64,000 nt of DNA from SIG78 sp036677805 (GTDB lineage Bacteria > Verrucomicrobiota > Lentisphaeria > Victivallales > Victivallaceae), in the NCBI GenBank assembly GCA_036677805.1, contig JAVBVS010000009.1:62001-126000 (forward strand). Reading direction: 5' to 3'. The position numbers and the translations under genes are program-made. Below, one piece after another: positions 17,205-25,715 of this stretch. The notes below the pieces were generated by a model. That model did not search any database. It saw only the letters and a program-made list of their open reading frames with translations, and was not told the origin of the DNA. Every line of letters starts with the position of its first letter. Positions within the stretch are counted from its first letter, which is position 1.

Positions 17205-19766
17205 TCATTCTCCCCCCAGCAACCGTTTGAATTCGGCGATGCCTTCCATGTCGTCTTCGCCGCCGGTGAGTTCGTCCAGCATGGCGGCAAGTGAATGTTC
17301 CGTTTCCCGGATCTGCGTTTCCACGTCCGAGAGGGTGACTGCGTATTTGACGGAGAGCGCCTTGATTTTTGCCGTCAGATCGTTCAGCACGACGACCGGC
17401 ATACGGTCCAGATCGGCGACCAGGGGGAGAATCCATTTTTTCTCAAGCAAATTGTAAACCTGATCGTCGGAAAGGGCTTCAATGGTCGCCTTGGTTTCCC
17501 GGTGCAATGCCGCGGATTCCAGCTTGAGCTGTCGTTTCAGTTCTTTTTCTTCCGTCAGGAGACTCTGCGCCGCAAGCGCCTTTGCCTCCAAGCCCTCCTC
17601 GTCGAAACCGGACTGTCCCCGCAAATCCTTGACGTAATCCGTCAAACGTTTACCGTCGAACGCGGTATTACTCTCATTCAGCAGCTCTTTTCCATCTTCG
17701 TCCAAAGATTCGACGACGGCTTCCAGCTCCCCCGCGATTTCGGTCAGGCGAGTCTCCTTTTGCCGGAGCGCATCATATTGCTTTTTCAACAACGTCTGCT
17801 GCGCCAATTCAAACGGGATCACATGACCCGCCCAGCCGTCCTGAACCTCCTCGTCCTTGCCGTCCTTTTTCTTGAGGACCATATTGGGGTCGACCTGCCG
17901 CGCCGCCGCGAATCCTTCCGTCTGGATGATTTCCAGATCGACCGCGATCTTGCTCCACTCGTTGTCAAGCAACTGGTAAGCCTCGTATTTGTCGAGCAGC
18001 GGGACGGACTGGATACGGGAAAAAATCTCCCTGCTCAGAACGGCTTCTTCCTGGTTGACATTCAACTCGTTCATCCGGTCGAGCAATTGGCGTTTCAGGT
18101 AATCGCCGAATCCGGCAAAGGCATGGGAAAAACCGGTTTTGAACGCCTGCACGGAAGCGTGGCCGTTCACCGCCTGTTCGATATCCTCCTCCGCCAACCG
18201 CGCGTAGTGTCCGGTCTGGACCAAAAGAGCCTCCCGCAATCCCGGCAGCGCCCGCCAATATTCGGCCAGTTCGTCGATTTCCCGGTCGGGAATGCCGCCG
18301 AACATGGTGGCGTAAATATCCCAATGCTCCGCCCCCTGGTTTGAGGTAATGTAGCGCGGGATGTTGAGATTGTATTCATTCCGGCGGATTTCATCGCGAG
18401 TGACCAACCGGGAATAACCGTCAACCGTAAGCCTGCCGGTCACGGTATCGACAATCTTTTTGATGTCCGAGGCACGAAGCCGGTTGTTTTTTCCGTCCTT
18501 GACAAATCCGGCGGAGGCGTCGACAATGAGGGTCTCCGTATACGACCTTTGCTGTTTTAAAACCATTACAATCGTGGGAATGCCGGTGCCGAAAAAGATG
18601 TTGGGCGGTAGTCCGATAATGGCGTCGATATGGTTGCTCTCGATCAAATTCTTGCGAATTTCGCCTTCCGCATCGCCGCGGAACAATACACCGTGCGGCA
18701 GCACGATGGTCATAATGCCGTTCGGCTTGAGGTGATATAGGTCATGGAGCAGAAACGCGTAATCGGCTTTGGACTTCGGCGCAAGCCCGAAATTGGCAAA
18801 TCGCGGATCGGTCTCCTTGTCCGCTGGGTCCCAGTGCTGCGAATAAGGAGGATTGCACACCACTGCGTCCACATAGAGCGGACGATAGGTTTCCGTCGGG
18901 CTGGATTCGTCAAAATACGGCCAATCCGCCTCCAATGTGTCGCCGTTGCGCGGGATGATGTTGGCGGGGAGGATTCCCCGCATCACCAAGTTCATGCGGG
19001 TGAGGTTGTAGGTGTTTTCCTTCAGCTCCTGGGCAAAATACTGGATGTTGTCCGCATTGTCCATGTGGCGGGCGACCGCGTGGCCGATGTTGATCAATAA
19101 AGAACCGGAACCGCTGGTCGGGTCGTAAATCTTGATTTCCCTGCGGTCCTTGAGGTGATCGGCGATGATTTCCGACATGAAGAGAGAAACCTCGTGCGGA
19201 GTGTAGAACTCTCCGGCCTTTTTCCCGGCGTTGGCGGCAAACATCCCGATCAGATATTCATAGATGAATCCCAGCACATCGTAGTCCTGCCTGCCGTTCA
19301 TCGGAATATCTTTGATGAGTTGAAGCAATGAACTGATCGCCTTGGTCTGCGAGGCGGAGTTTTCGCCAAGTTTGCTCAACCCGGTCTCCAGCGTCCGGAA
19401 AATGTTGCTGAACACCTTTTTATGCGTGTCGTTGATCAAACGGCTGAACGCGGACAGCGCATCCCGGACATTGCCGACGTCGAACTCCTTTTTCATCTGG
19501 ATCCAGGTGGAAAAAAGATCTTTGTAGGCAATGAAGTAACCAATGTTTTCCCGCACGAATTGGACCATTTCGGCGTCGTCCTCGCTCAACGCCCGGATAT
19601 CAGCCTCTGAAAAGTCGTTGTCGTGGGCGAATTTCAATTCCCGGTCGGATAAATATTTGTAGAAAATGAAGCCCAGAATATAGTCTTTGTATTCGTTCGC
19701 TTCGATTTTGGAACGCAATTTGTTGGCGGATTCCCATATCTTATTGGCAAGCTGCTGCTTGTTCAT
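17205..19766 (-). CDS. hsdM: type I restriction enzyme, methyltransferase subunit, long form
   Basis: An 853-residue HsdM. The N-terminal HsdM helical domain (residues 1-150) and the adenine methyltransferase domain (IYDPTSGSGSLL near 215, catalytic CNPPYSQHW near 305) are intact. It methylates adenine in the recognition site and binds HsdS and HsdR. The usual length is about 500-530, so roughly 320 residues are added at the C-terminus. This extension is charged and helical with coiled-coil character (KQYDALRQKETRLTEIAGELEAV region), as seen in a subgroup of type I MTases. GGGAGAG precedes the ATG. Confidence 0.93.
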   Translation of the reverse strand: MNKQQLANKIWESANKLRSKIEANEYKDYILGFIFYKYLSDRELKFAHDNDFSEADIRALSEDDAEMVQFVRENIGYFIAYKDLFSTWIQMKKEFDVGNVRDALSAFSRLINDTHKKVFSNIFRTLETGLSKLGENSASQTKAISSLLQLIKDIPMNGRQDYDVLGFIYEYLIGMFAANAGKKAGEFYTPHEVSLFMSEIIADHLKDRREIKIYDPTSGSGSLLINIGHAVARHMDNADNIQYFAQELKENTYNLTRMNLVMRGILPANIIPRNGDTLEADWPYFDESSPTETYRPLYVDAVVCNPPYSQHWDPADKETDPRFANFGLAPKSKADYAFLLHDLYHLKPNGIMTIVLPHGVLFRGDAEGEIRKNLIESNHIDAIIGLPPNIFFGTGIPTIVMVLKQQRSYTETLIVDASAGFVKDGKNNRLRASDIKKIVDTVTGRLTVDGYSRLVTRDEIRRNEYNLNIPRYITSNQGAEHWDIYATMFGGIPDREIDELAEYWRALPGLREALLVQTGHYARLAEEDIEQAVNGHASVQAFKTGFSHAFAGFGDYLKRQLLDRMNELNVNQEEAVLSREIFSRIQSVPLLDKYEAYQLLDNEWSKIAVDLEIIQTEGFAAARQVDPNMVLKKKDGKDEEVQDGWAGHVIPFELAQQTLLKKQYDALRQKETRLTEIAGELEAVVESLDEDGKELLNESNTAFDGKRLTDYVKDLRGQSGFDEEGLEAKALAAQSLLTEEKELKRQLKLESAALHRETKATIEALSDDQVYNLLEKKWILPLVADLDRMPVVVLNDLTAKIKALSVKYAVTLSDVETQIRETEHSLAAMLDELTGGEDDMEGIAEFKRLLGGE

Positions 19767-19861
19767 ATTTTCAATAGCTCTCCCGGATAAATTCCATTTT
19801 TATGCCGGCCGACAAGACCGTCCCGGCGTTTGGGTGAAAGAGGTCCGCCCGATTGTTCCCG

Positions 19862-20092
19862 TCAAAGATTTCCCGCATTGTCCTCGCCGGATTCCTTCCT
19901 TGCCTCTATGATATCGGCAAAATCGCAGTCAAGCACTTCGCAGATTTTCAGCAGGACTTCCAGACTTACATTCTTTCCGGCAACCATATTGCCCATGGTG
20001 GAAGAACTGATGCCGGTCGCCCGGATCAGATCGGCTTTATTCATACCTTTGTCCAGCAGCAAATGCCAGAGTTTTCGATATGAGACAGTCAT
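19862..20092 (-). CDS. XRE-family regulator of the type I R-M operon
   Basis: A 76-residue Cro/CI-type HTH protein (NKADLIRATGISSSTMGNMVAGK is the HTH, about residues 18-40; VLLKICEVLDCDFADI closes the domain). The ATG at 20092 follows AGGTGAAC. It is 95 bases upstream of hsdM in the same direction. Small XRE proteins at the head of restriction operons usually act as control proteins timing MTase and nuclease expression, and that role is inferred here. Confidence 0.85.
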   Translation of the reverse strand: MTVSYRKLWHLLLDKGMNKADLIRATGISSSTMGNMVAGKNVSLEVLLKICEVLDCDFADIIEARKESGEDNAGNL

Positions 20093-20153
20093 GTTCACCT
20101 GCTTTTGCGTTATCGTTACACAATCCAACGGTAAAATAACATACGGCTTGCAA

Positions 20154-20488
20154 CTATTCAAGCGATACATTCGACTTTTCGGCTATTTTGGAGTTCTCCG
20201 TTCCGGGATTATTCCAGCAATGGTCATTGTCGCTGAAAGCCCAGCAATACGCGTTGCAGCGGAGCCCAGCCGCGATATCTTTGGGTCGGTTCGCCCGGAT
20301 GATCTCCAGCCCGGAAATTTTCGGTCCGGATGATGGTTTTGAACTGAGTATGGCATCAATTCCTTCCATGCCGAACGCATGACGGAATCAGTAACTCTGC
20401 AATTCATCATCATGGGCCAACCTTGATCTTTTGCGAACTCTTTCCCTTTCTCCATTAGTAGCGAGCCGATATTTTGCCGACTATTCAT
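20154..20488 (-). pseudogene. unidentified gene remnant with probable frameshift
   Basis: A minus-strand ATG (20488) overlaps the preceding GNAT stop and opens a frame starting MNSRQNIGSLLMEKGKEF. Near 20370 protein-like character appears to move to a second frame (GMEGIDAILSSKP, then RCNAYCWAFSDNDHCWNNPG) that ends at 20154. Joined by a one-base shift, the two halves would give about 110 residues. I recognise no family. It may be the tail of a gene lost when the restriction island inserted next to it. Confidence 0.3.
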
Positions 20489-21038
20489 GCCGGGTGATCC
20501 GTCGGTTCAAATCGTATTCCAACTGGCGGTCGTATGGTTCGCCGGCTGCCGGGCCGGCTTGAATTTCCCCGGCGTCAACGCATCCCAACGCCTGATAAAA
20601 AGCTTGGGTTTCTTCGGCGGAATGCGCAGAAATATAGAGCTTTTCCGCGCCGGCCTGACGCGCCTTGGCCGCAATCAGGGCAAAAAGTTTTTTGCCGATG
20701 CCGCCGCCGCGATATTCGCACGAGACATGAATGCTGGACAGCTGTAAATACTGTTTCCGTGACCCCATGAAAACATTTTCCAGCGAAGCGAATCCGAACA
20801 GTTTTTCCTGATCGAACGCGCCATAAACCGTGCCGCCCGACTTAATGGTGTTTTGCAGGCATTCCGTCAAAAACCGGTAATTCGCGGCGTTCCATCTTTC
20901 GGTAAAACCAACATCCTTTAAAATCCATTCGCCGTTTTCCCGCCGCCAACATTTTTTCACTTCCTGGTCGCGGTTGAAATCTTTAAACAGGCCAATTGTC
21001 AAATCGGCAAAATTCAATTCTTTGAGTTTATAGGCCAT
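20481..21038 (-). CDS. GNAT N-acetyltransferase
   Basis: A 185-residue acetyl-CoA-dependent acetyltransferase. The acetyl-CoA-binding motif A is clear (LQLSSIHVSCEYRGGGIGKKL, residues about 95-115, with the R/Q-x-x-G-x-G/A type RGGGIG), followed by motif B (AEKLYISAHSAEETQAFYQALG). The substrate is not predictable; related proteins modify small amines or antibiotics. It is the last of four closely packed minus-strand genes (three GNATs and a flavin-reductase-like gene), 15 bases after the flavin reductase. Confidence 0.85.
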   Translation of the reverse strand: MAYKLKELNFADLTIGLFKDFNRDQEVKKCWRRENGEWILKDVGFTERWNAANYRFLTECLQNTIKSGGTVYGAFDQEKLFGFASLENVFMGSRKQYLQLSSIHVSCEYRGGGIGKKLFALIAAKARQAGAEKLYISAHSAEETQAFYQALGCVDAGEIQAGPAAGEPYDRQLEYDLNRRITRHE

Positions 21039-21053
21039 TCCACCGGCTCCCGA

Positions 21054-21701
21054 TTATAATATTTTGCCGACCTGAAGCGTTGCCACTCCGGTCCGGTTGC
21101 CTTCGCCGGTAATCAAGTCTTTGGGCGAATGGATATTGAACATGAACCCGGCATCGGTATATTTGCCGTCGATCTCGTGCGCGAAATCTTCGTCGACAGC
21201 CATATTCAGCACCTTGCCGACAATCATAGCCGTAATGCCGCGTTCCGACAAATCCGTGATGCTGTGGAGGCGGCATTCCAGTGAAAGAAAACTTTCCTTG
21301 ATGCGCGGCACGGCGAGGCACTTTGCCGGTTCCGGAGTCAGTCCGGCGGCGGCGAATTCGTCATCAGCTTCCTCGTTCTGACGAATGGTTTCCGAAAGAT
21401 TGTCGTAGAAGCGCATGGACAGAAAATTGACGCAGAATTCACCGTGTCGCTTGATATTGGCGAAGGTATGCGTGTGTTGACAAATGCCCGGCAGAACGGC
21501 AAAATAGCCGCCTTCGTCGCCCTGAAAACATCCCCAGGCATGAAAGTTGATGTTGCCTTTGCCGTTTTCCTTTAAAGTGCTTATGGCGAACAGCAATTGC
21601 GGAATCCCGGCGGCGTACTCCATATGAGAAAAGAAGCGATACTGTCCGGGCCAATACTCTTTCAAATGTGACGGTTTCTGTTCGCCGATTTCTATTTCCA
21701 T
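21054..21701 (-). CDS. flavin reductase-like (FMN-binding split barrel) protein
   Basis: A 215-residue protein. NINFHAWGCFQGDE and FAVLPGICQHTHTFANIKRHGEFCVNF (about residues 45-95) match the flavin-binding split-barrel family of NAD(P)H:flavin oxidoreductases. A later ESFLSLECRL strand fits the same fold. It would bind FMN and reduce flavin or a bound substrate in the cytoplasm. The ATG at 21701, preceded by GGAGAG, starts one base after the stop of the upstream GNAT gene. Confidence 0.8.
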   Translation of the reverse strand: MEIEIGEQKPSHLKEYWPGQYRFFSHMEYAAGIPQLLFAISTLKENGKGNINFHAWGCFQGDEGGYFAVLPGICQHTHTFANIKRHGEFCVNFLSMRFYDNLSETIRQNEEADDEFAAAGLTPEPAKCLAVPRIKESFLSLECRLHSITDLSERGITAMIVGKVLNMAVDEDFAHEIDGKYTDAGFMFNIHSPKDLITGEGNRTGVATLQVGKIL

Positions 21702-21702
21702 A

Positions 21703-22254
21703 TTATATTCTCTCCGTATCCGAAGCCTGCGGCGTCGGCATATTAACGGATTTCCGAAATTGATAGGACGATTCTTCAAACGAGAACGGATTTTCAATCT
21801 TGAAGATCTGGAACCCGCATTTATTGACATAAAAATGGTGATTCATCCGGGAAAATCCCGGCGTTTCGGTCCGCCACTCCTTGGTTTCCGGATACATGGT
21901 TTCGATCTTCCGCCAAATCGCGGTTCCCATGCCGGAATGCTGGAAAACCGGATCGATAAAAATGCACCCCAGCATGTTTACCTGTGTTTCGCGATCAATC
22001 CACAGAATCACCGCCCCCGCCGGTTGATTGCCGCGGTTCAGGCGGAATGCCGTCGCCTTCGGATGCAATGCCCACTGCCGCAGAAACGAGCCGTCGCCAT
22101 ATCCCGGCGGCCCGCCGTCATGCCCCAGGTGGAATTGCAAATCCGCGTCAAAAGCGCGCTTCATGACCGGAGTCAGAATGGCGATGTCGGATTCTTGAAA
22201 GGGCACGAATTCAAAGGGTTTTATCAGGTTGCTTTTCATAGGGTTTCTCTTCAT
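21703..22254 (-). CDS. GNAT N-acetyltransferase
   Basis: A 183-residue acetyltransferase. The central CIFIDPVFQHSGMGTAIWRKIE (about residues 98-120) is the acetyl-CoA motif A, and FYVNKCGFQIFKIE (about 140) is motif B. The start ATG at 22254 overlaps the stop of the preceding GNAT gene (ATGA); a second ATG five codons on is an alternative. The substrate is unknown. It is the middle gene of the acetyltransferase cluster. Confidence 0.85.
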   Translation of the reverse strand: MKRNPMKSNLIKPFEFVPFQESDIAILTPVMKRAFDADLQFHLGHDGGPPGYGDGSFLRQWALHPKATAFRLNRGNQPAGAVILWIDRETQVNMLGCIFIDPVFQHSGMGTAIWRKIETMYPETKEWRTETPGFSRMNHHFYVNKCGFQIFKIENPFSFEESSYQFRKSVNMPTPQASDTERI

Positions 22255-22712
22255 AAACGCAACCGCATGATTTGCGATACGGCGTTAAATTTCTGATGAC
22301 GATAAAATCTTTTTCCGTCTTCATTTTCCGCGAGGACGTTCAATTCCAAATAGTCCAGCTCTCTTGATTGAGCCCACTGTCCGGCGGTGTCAAGCAACAA
22401 TGCCCCAATGCCTTTTCGGCGGTGATCCGCCCGGACATACAGATCCACAATCGTTGCGAATGTCTGCGGGACAAAGCAATCGTAAGGCGGAGTCGCGCCT
22501 TCAACGACATGAATAAATCCATGTAGCATATCATCTTCAACCGCAACGAAAATATCTTCTTTTTCATTGGCAATCGTGCTCGCCGGATAGCTGCCTGATT
22601 CAAATGCTTTTTTGTAGTATCGCGGCTGCTGCTCCGCATTGTGGGCAAAGAACTCGACATATAATTCCGCCAAGGCGGTTATGTCATCTTGGGTCGCCGG
22701 TCGTATTTGCAT
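22251..22712 (-). CDS. GNAT N-acetyltransferase
   Basis: A 153-residue acetyltransferase with N-terminal MQIRPATQDDITALAELY, motif A VDLYVRADHRRKGIGALLL (about residues 88-106) and motif B LNVLAENEDGKRFYRHQKF. It is the first gene of the four-gene minus-strand run. No specific substrate can be named. Confidence 0.87.
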   Translation of the reverse strand: MQIRPATQDDITALAELYVEFFAHNAEQQPRYYKKAFESGSYPASTIANEKEDIFVAVEDDMLHGFIHVVEGATPPYDCFVPQTFATIVDLYVRADHRRKGIGALLLDTAGQWAQSRELDYLELNVLAENEDGKRFYRHQKFNAVSQIMRLRL

Positions 22713-23156
22713 AATACCATCTCTCTTATCGTCATTTTCAGCTCAATATCCCAGTTCCGGGTTGCAGCTTCGTTCCATGAATGTCCCCTGCCGAGGCAAA
22801 ACTTCGCAGTAAAAAAAGATGTGGGATATCGTCCCTCGTCTTAAAAACTTTATGTCGTCAGACCCTATATGCGGCCGCTATATTTTCTCATTTATTACTG
22901 AAACCCAATGTAATTTAACACGGAACCCGACAACTTCAACTTTTTATTTCCAGGGCGTGGATGGATTGTCACGTTTCTTTGTAATAAAAGGCCGACTATT
23001 TCGGATTTCTCCATCCCGGTCGGCCGGCGGGATTCCCTCGGGTGCGGCATGGCGGGCTTTCTCGGCCCCGCTTGCTGTCTCGTCGGGCTCTGGCGGTAAG
23101 CTTAACATGGCGTCGGTTCGAGCGTAAAGCCAGTGGGGTATCACAAGATTTTCGCA
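22713..23156. other. intergenic stretch between GNAT cluster and module A
   Basis: About 440 bases. The left half presumably carries the promoter of the GNAT operon, but I see no strong boxes. The right half holds the rho-independent terminator of the adjacent phage-like module and a GC-rich 3' untranslated tail (23026-23156). That tail has a counterpart after the paralogous module at 44940-45044; both share a GAGC(T/G)TAAAGC...GTATCACAAG core. Confidence 0.5.
22990..23025 (-). terminator. rho-independent terminator of module A
   Basis: On the minus strand GGCCGAC...GTCGGCC (7-bp perfect stem) is followed by CTTTTATT. The same loop sequence and stem core recur at 44913-44939 behind the paralogous module. 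Confidence 0.75.
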
Positions 23157-23534
23157 TCATTTCGCGACCTTGATTCCCACCCAGTCCCGTTCGCCGGGGA
23201 TGCCGTATGCCAGCCAGCGGCCACCGTCGAACAGATACAGGTAGTCGACGCCGAGGTCGCGTCTTCCGTTGCGGCGGTAGGCGTCGATGTTGCGGTAGAG
23301 TCTTGCTACCCGCATGTCCTCGCCCCCGTCGCGGTGGTAGGCGACCGTGTCCGCAAGCGTGGTTCCAAGACTGCTCAGATCGCCAAGGTCAAGGAGTCCC
23401 TTGACCAATTCCGGCGTTTCATACCAGCCGCCGAGGATTGCGCCTACTCCAGCGACATATGCGTCATGATGCACATAGACGGCCCGGACGGTTCCGTCCG
23501 GCTGTCGCATCCCGATTGCTCCGCGCGTGCTCAT
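23157..23534 (-). CDS. phage/plasmid-type hypothetical protein, paralogue 1
   Basis: A 125-residue protein starting MSTRGAIGM. Shared family features are the STR/TPxAIGM start, VYVHHDAYVAGVGAIL, a central VAYHRD and a C-terminal DYLYLFDGGRW. Paralogues lie at 45045-45437 and 37066-37518. The conserved Y-x-H-H-D-x-Y and AYHRD motifs hint at a metal-binding or catalytic role, but no activity is known to me. The ATG overlaps the stop of the upstream gene by one base. Confidence 0.8.
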   Translation of the reverse strand: MSTRGAIGMRQPDGTVRAVYVHHDAYVAGVGAILGGWYETPELVKGLLDLGDLSSLGTTLADTVAYHRDGGEDMRVARLYRNIDAYRRNGRRDLGVDYLYLFDGGRWLAYGIPGERDWVGIKVAK

Positions 23535-23773
23535 CACTTTCCCCCTATACTGTTCAGGATTTCACGGAATGCTTCGCGCCGGGCGAGGTATTCCCTGACC
23601 GTGGTTTCGATGGTGGCGATGCTCCGGCTGAAGCCGTAGTTGACCGCTGATTCGGGATCGCCGACCCGTTCCAGAATCCATTCAGCGTAGTTTTTCATCT
23701 GTTCAAGTTCCCCGGCGATTTTTCCGTCGAGCCGTTCGATTTCCCTGTTCAGGGCTTCCTTGGTGATTTCCAT
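23534..23773 (-). CDS. small coiled-coil hypothetical protein
   Basis: A 79-residue helical protein (MEITKEALNREIERLDGKIAG start) with heptad-like spacing over the first 40 residues. The ATG at 23773 follows GGAGGATGCA. It corresponds in position to the 76-residue gene at 45441-45671 of the second module; sequence similarity is slight. Function unknown. Confidence 0.65.
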   Translation of the reverse strand: MEITKEALNREIERLDGKIAGELEQMKNYAEWILERVGDPESAVNYGFSRSIATIETTVREYLARREAFREILNSIGGK

Positions 23774-23785
23774 TGCATCCTCCAT

Positions 23786-24058
23786 TCAGGCGTTGCGTTT
23801 CGTCTTGAGTTCGGCGGCGAGTTCTTTCATGTATCCGTCCTCGTCGGTGTCCGCATCGAGGTTCAGGCTCATCTGCGCCTCCATCAGCAGTTGCCGCAGG
23901 TGGTTCATGTCGCCTACGTGTCCCCAGTGGACGCCCTCCATGCGGCTTTCATAACTGTGATTCTCGATGGTGCATTTCAGCATTCCGAGGAGGTTTTTGC
24001 AGTCTTCGGCGCCGGCGTCGTAGGCGGTCCGGGCTTCGTTCTTCTTTATCATTTTCAT
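23786..24058 (-). CDS. small hypothetical protein of module A
   Basis: A 90-residue, strongly helical, acidic protein (KKNEARTAYDAGAEDCKNLL..., then HLRQLLMEAQMSLNLDADTDEDG). GGAG lies just ahead of two closely spaced ATGs (24058 and 24052), so the exact start is uncertain. Twelve bases separate it from the next gene. No family recognised. Confidence 0.6.
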   Translation of the reverse strand: MKMIKKNEARTAYDAGAEDCKNLLGMLKCTIENHSYESRMEGVHWGHVGDMNHLRQLLMEAQMSLNLDADTDEDGYMKELAAELKTKRNA

Positions 24059-24218
24059 GTCTCCGTTTCGGGGGTTCCGGCGGTCGCCTCATGCTCCCGC
24101 CCGCTGATTGTTAATTAAGCGTGGAATATGTTAACAGCCAACATGTTAATCGATATATTACAGATAAATATCTCAGTGAGAACGGCATGCGGCAACTTAG
24201 CCGCCAAACGGGTTCCGT

Positions 24219-24455
24219 TCATTTGAGTCTCCCGTTTCCGTCCGGCCAGCCGATGCCGGGAAAGTTCCGGTCGCCGCGCCGCACGGCTTCCAGTTCGGCG
24301 TCCGCGGCTTTGCTGTAGTCGGGATGCCGGCGTTCCGACTCCGCACATTCGGAGCAGAGGCAATCGGTGTTGAACCGGGACATCCGCCGCGATTTTCCAG
24401 CGAGGGAACAGTGGCATCTGTCACAAAATTTTGTCGCAAAGAAGTGGTCCGGCAT
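24219..24455 (-). CDS. four-cysteine zinc-binding small protein, module A copy
   Basis: A 78-residue protein with CDRCHCS and CLCSEC, a likely zinc ribbon. A C-terminal segment reads DAELEAVRRGDRNFPGIGWP. A near-identical 78-residue paralogue lies at 46031-46267. The start ATG at 24455 matches that of the paralogue. It is phage or plasmid cargo; the NFPGIG(W) tail is its most conserved part. Confidence 0.75.
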   Translation of the reverse strand: MPDHFFATKFCDRCHCSLAGKSRRMSRFNTDCLCSECAESERRHPDYSKAADAELEAVRRGDRNFPGIGWPDGNGRLK

Positions 24456-24457
24456 TT

Positions 24458-24645
24458 TCAATTTCTTTCGCTGGCGAGCGGTATGAAGGTGAATTTTGGT
24501 TCGGGCACATCGTTCGGATCGACCCATTCGACGATCATGTCGAAGCTGGCCTTGTTTTCGTGGAGCGCCTTGAAGCGGTCTGCGTCGCCGCCGAGGATGA
24601 CGGCGTTTCCGGCGATGACCAGCTCCTCGTTGCCGAAGCCTTGGC
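24458..24645 (-). pseudogene. 3' fragment of a DUF3846-type gene
   Basis: About 60 codons (ELVIAGNAVILGGDADRF... to FTFIPLASERN) match the C-terminal half of the intact DUF3846-like gene at 46270-46644. Similarity stops and the frame closes with TAA near 24646, so the 5' half was deleted. The breakpoint is the end of module A; normal chromosomal sequence (the AraC gene) starts within 60 bases. Confidence 0.75.
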
Positions 24646-24698
24646 AAACAAATTACGAGGGCAAAAGGGATTTATGCACCCTCGATGTTTTTTTCCGG

Positions 24699-25571
24699 TT
24701 ATTCCGCCCCGTGTCCACCGGCGCGGAAGGCGGCCGGCGTCAGGCCGAAGAGGCGCTTGAACGTGCGGTGAAAGTAGGCGTCGTCAGCAAAGCCGAGCTG
24801 CGCCGCGGTGTCGGAGAGCGACCGGCGGCCGTTCTGCATGGCGAGCCGAATCCGGTCTTTCAGATAACCGGTCAGGTACTCCTTGACCGGGCGGTGCAGG
24901 TACCGGCTGAATTCGCGTCCCAGGGTACTGGTGGATACGCCGAGTCGGTCGGCCAGTTCCTTGACTCGCAATTGCGCCGGCGGCACGGTTTCGAGCAGTT
25001 GGAAGAAGCGCGGCAGCAATTTCCCCAGGTTGCTCACTTCGCGCGCCCGGTGCAGCGCTTCCGCCGGAATCAGCGAACGGATCACACTCCAGAGGATGCC
25101 GGAATCGGCCGGTTCGCGTTCTTCGTGGAACAGGTTTTGCCCGAGTCGGAGGGCGACGCCGGAGAGTTCCAGCACCCGGCGGCATTCCCAGAATACATCC
25201 TCGCCGATCCGATTGCGACAGGAGAAGTGAATGTACAACAATCTTCCGTGATCGGCATAATGGACGTGGAATGGCAGTCCGGCCGGGATCAGCACCCCGC
25301 CTCCGGATTCGACCGTGCGCCATTCTGAACCGGTTTTCAGGTGGATAGCGGCTCCTGAGACGAAAAAAAGTCGGTTGAATGGTGGTTCGGTGACATGGCG
25401 GAAGATTTTACCGTCCATCGGCTTATAGTGAATAACATAGAAGTCGGAACGCAGTTCGAACCCGGCATTGCCGTCGATCTGCTGCCAAGTCAGGCGCTCG
25501 AACACCTCTCGGGAGGATTTCCGCTCCATCGAACTGTCGAAAAGAATTTCCTTCATGCGTTGAAAGTCCAA
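24699..25571 (-). CDS. AraC-family transcriptional regulator
   Basis: A 290-residue regulator with an N-terminal cupin-like effector domain (residues 30-130, GGGVLIPAGLPFHVHY) and a C-terminal pair of HTHs. HTH1 is RVKELADRLGVSTSTLGREF (about 205-225) and HTH2 is SLSDTAAQLGFADDAYFHRTFKRLFGLTP (about 250-280). It is divergent from the GH32-like gene with both promoters in the shared 356-base gap, so local control of sugar use is the likely role. The effector is unknown. Confidence 0.9.
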   Translation of the reverse strand: MDFQRMKEILFDSSMERKSSREVFERLTWQQIDGNAGFELRSDFYVIHYKPMDGKIFRHVTEPPFNRLFFVSGAAIHLKTGSEWRTVESGGGVLIPAGLPFHVHYADHGRLLYIHFSCRNRIGEDVFWECRRVLELSGVALRLGQNLFHEEREPADSGILWSVIRSLIPAEALHRAREVSNLGKLLPRFFQLLETVPPAQLRVKELADRLGVSTSTLGREFSRYLHRPVKEYLTGYLKDRIRLAMQNGRRSLSDTAAQLGFADDAYFHRTFKRLFGLTPAAFRAGGHGAE

Positions 25572-25613
25572 TCTTTTGCCAGATTTTTCCAGTTGCCGTT
25601 TCGAAGCTGGGAT

Positions 25614-25642
25614 ACTATAGTATGCTCAACGGAAGAAATCAA
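25614..25642 (-). promoter_or_regulatory. promoter of the araC-type gene
   Basis: Minus strand TTGATT, 17-base spacer, TATAGT. Transcription would begin near 25607, 36 bases before the ATG. Confidence 0.55.
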
Positions 25643-25687
25643 CCTGTCATCCCGACCAAAAGGAAAGGATCGGAGAAAAATGCCCTT

Positions 25688-25715
25688 TTGACATTTGTTG
25701 CTTTTTTGCTATAAT
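25688..25715 (+). promoter_or_regulatory. promoter of the GH32-like gene
   Basis: TTGACA and TATAAT, both perfect boxes, with a 16-base spacer. The transcript would start near 25722 and carry a leader of about 205 bases. Confidence 0.75.

Noticed and set aside
22819..23127. Plus-strand open frame of about 100 codons
   Set aside because: Covers a terminator and a 3' untranslated tail on the other strand; composition is not protein-like and there is no ribosome-binding site.
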